A stretch of DNA of 54,884 bases from positions 1 through 54,884 of the forward strand of contig JAUMWV010000006.1 in NCBI GenBank assembly GCA_030529455.1, in the 5' to 3' direction. A program made the translations under genes and the position numbers. The notes under the pieces are model-generated. The model was not told the origin of the DNA and did not search any database. It was given only the letters and a program-made list of their open reading frames with translations. Below are positions 53,591 to 54,884 of the stretch, one piece after another; the stretch's first letter is position 1; every line of letters begins with the position of its first letter. The DNA is from Propionibacteriaceae bacterium (GTDB lineage: Bacteria; Actinomycetota; Actinomycetes; Propionibacteriales; Propionibacteriaceae).

Positions 53591-54884
53591 ATGGCCAACC
53601 GAACGCTCGATGAGGACGCCGAACGCATCGTCGATGTCGACGTATCCGCCGAGATGGAAGCCAGCTTCCTCGAATACGCCTACTCGGTGATCTACTCCCG
53701 GGCACTCCCGGACGCCCGCGACGGCCTCAAACCCGTGCAGCGGCGCATCCTCTACTCGATGGACGACATGGGGATCACCCCCGAGAAGAGCCACGTCAAG
53801 TGCGCCCGCGTGGTGGGCCAGGTCATGGGAGTGCTGCACCCGCACGGGGACGGGGCGATCTACGACGCCCTCGTCCGCACCGCCCAGCCCTGGGCCATGC
53901 GGCTGCCGCTCGTGGACGGGCACGGGAACTTCGGTTCGCTGGACGCCGGGCCCGCCGCGATGCGCTACACCGAGTGCCGGATGGCGGCCCCGGCGCTCGC
54001 CATGACCGCCGGTCTCGACGAGGACACGGTCGATTTCCGGCCCAACTACGACGGTAAGGAGAACGAACCCGTCGTCTTGCCCGCGGCTTTCCCCAATCTG
54101 CTGGTGAACGGTTCGACCGGCATCGCGGTCGGCATGGCCACCAACATCGCCCCGCACAACCTGGGAGAGGTCGTCCAGGGCCTCAAGCACCTGCTGAAGC
54201 ACCCAGACGCCGACGTCGAGCAGCTCATGCGGTTCATCCCGGGGCCGGACCTGCCAACCGGGGGCAAGATCATCGGCCTTGACGGCATCAGGGACGCCTA
54301 CGCCACCGGCCGCGGCACTTTCCGAATCCGGGCCAGCGCCCGGATCGAGAAGGTCAGCGCGCGGCGCCAGGGCATCGTGGTCACCGAACTGCCCTACATG
54401 GTCGGGCCCGAGAAGATCATCGAGCAGATCAAGGCCGCCCTGCTGGCGAAGAAGCTCAGCGGCATCGCCGACCTCAAGGACCTCTCCGACCACGTCAACG
54501 GCACCCGCCTGGTCATCGAGGTGAAGAACGGGATCAACCCGGACGCCCTGCTGGAACAGCTGTACAAGGTGACCAAGCTGGAGGACTCCTTCGCCATCAA
54601 CGCCGTGGCGCTGGTCGAGGGGCAGCCCCGCACGCTCAGCCTCCGCGAGATGCTGCAGGTCTACCTCGACCACCGGTTGGAGGTCACGACCCGGCGCACC
54701 CGCTACCAGCTGGGCAAGGCCACCGACCGGTTGCACATCGTCCAGGGGCTCATGGTCGCGATCCTCGACATCGACGACGTCATCGCGATCATCCGCTCCT
54801 CCGACGACGCCGCCGAGGCCCGTGGACGCCTCATGGGGGCCTTCGACCTGACCGAGGTGCAGGCCAACTACATCCTCGACATGC
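53591..54884 (+). CDS. parC: DNA topoisomerase IV subunit A (ParC), 3'-truncated
   Basis: The first 431 codons; the gene runs off the window. It has the winged-helix/breakage domain of type IIA topoisomerases: LPDARDGLKPVQRRILYSM, the GQVMGVLHPHGDGAIYDALV helix region, the catalytic Tyr in MRYTECRM and NYDGKENEPVVLPAAFPNLLVNG. HPHGDGAIYDALV resembles the ParC of streptomycetes more than actinobacterial GyrA, where Ala or Ser follows HPHGD. It decatenates replicated chromosomes with ParE, which is not in view. AGGAG lies 8-9 nt before the ATG. Confidence 0.9.
   Translation, partial: MANRTLDEDAERIVDVDVSAEMEASFLEYAYSVIYSRALPDARDGLKPVQRRILYSMDDMGITPEKSHVKCARVVGQVMGVLHPHGDGAIYDALVRTAQPWAMRLPLVDGHGNFGSLDAGPAAMRYTECRMAAPALAMTAGLDEDTVDFRPNYDGKENEPVVLPAAFPNLLVNGSTGIAVGMATNIAPHNLGEVVQGLKHLLKHPDADVEQLMRFIPGPDLPTGGKIIGLDGIRDAYATGRGTFRIRASARIEKVSARRQGIVVTELPYMVGPEKIIEQIKAALLAKKLSGIADLKDLSDHVNGTRLVIEVKNGINPDALLEQLYKVTKLEDSFAINAVALVEGQPRTLSLREMLQVYLDHRLEVTTRRTRYQLGKATDRLHIVQGLMVAILDIDDVIAIIRSSDDAAEARGRLMGAFDLTEVQANYILDM

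Overview
The window is high-GC actinobacterial chromosome and fits the family Propionibacteriaceae. The clearest marker is a pyrophosphate-dependent phosphofructokinase at 14823-16043, which closely resembles the Propionibacterium freudenreichii enzyme as I remember it. GTG starts, 1-8 nt stop/start overlaps and actinobacterial families (SepH, FtsR, GarA, DUF3000, DUF3710, DUF4193) agree. I see no prophage, insertion sequence, CRISPR array or rRNA. Species cannot be fixed from the sequence alone.

Layout. 1-10.6 kb: the 3' part of lpdA, a phosphofructokinase with ATP-type donor residues, a GNAT enzyme, an AceE/transketolase-like ThDP enzyme, a DUF1846 protein, an ABC-F ATPase and a mutY / 47-residue zinc-ribbon / ychJ operon. 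10.6-16.3 kb: a SatD-like protein with a membrane partner, an amidohydrolase, a crotonase homologue without the usual glutamates, a YciO protein and PPi-PFK. 16.3-28.5 kb: one long minus-strand series, in transcription order thrS, HIT, pgsA, DUF881, DUF1290, DUF881, gcvH, garA, ftsR, DUF151, merR, gcvP and a YihY membrane protein. From memory this matches two separate M. tuberculosis blocks, thrS-Rv2613c-pgsA1 and Rv1822-Rv1832, joined at a single pgsA. 28.6-29.3 kb: four tRNA genes, including two near-identical tRNA-Val genes in inverted orientation.

29.7-37.7 kb: a degenerate CbiX-like protein, msrB, DUF3000, RNase D, dxs and aconitase. 37.7-40.5 kb: an accessory-looking divergent cassette (BON/OmpA-like envelope protein plus membrane coiled-coil protein on one side, orphan Roadblock/LC7 protein plus protoglobin on the other) inside an otherwise conserved actinobacterial neighbourhood. 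40.5-48 kb: RNA methyltransferase, a kinase-fold protein, a TrkA pair, OB-fold protein, DUF3710, dut, DUF3093, DUF4235, DUF4193 and sepH. 48-54.9 kb: a sulfurtransferase, thymidine kinase, GT4 glycosyltransferase, phosphodiesterase, DUF5998, App1-like phosphatase and the 5' part of parC.

Themes. Central carbon metabolism (two phosphofructokinases, an E1-like enzyme, E3, aconitase, the GarA regulator, glycine cleavage) sits with cell division and envelope functions (FtsR, SepH, PgsA, DUF881/DUF1290, GT4). A window-wide signal is a TANNNT -10 box placed 6-8 nt before the start codon of about a dozen genes, most of which lack a Shine-Dalgarno sequence, suggesting leaderless mRNAs.
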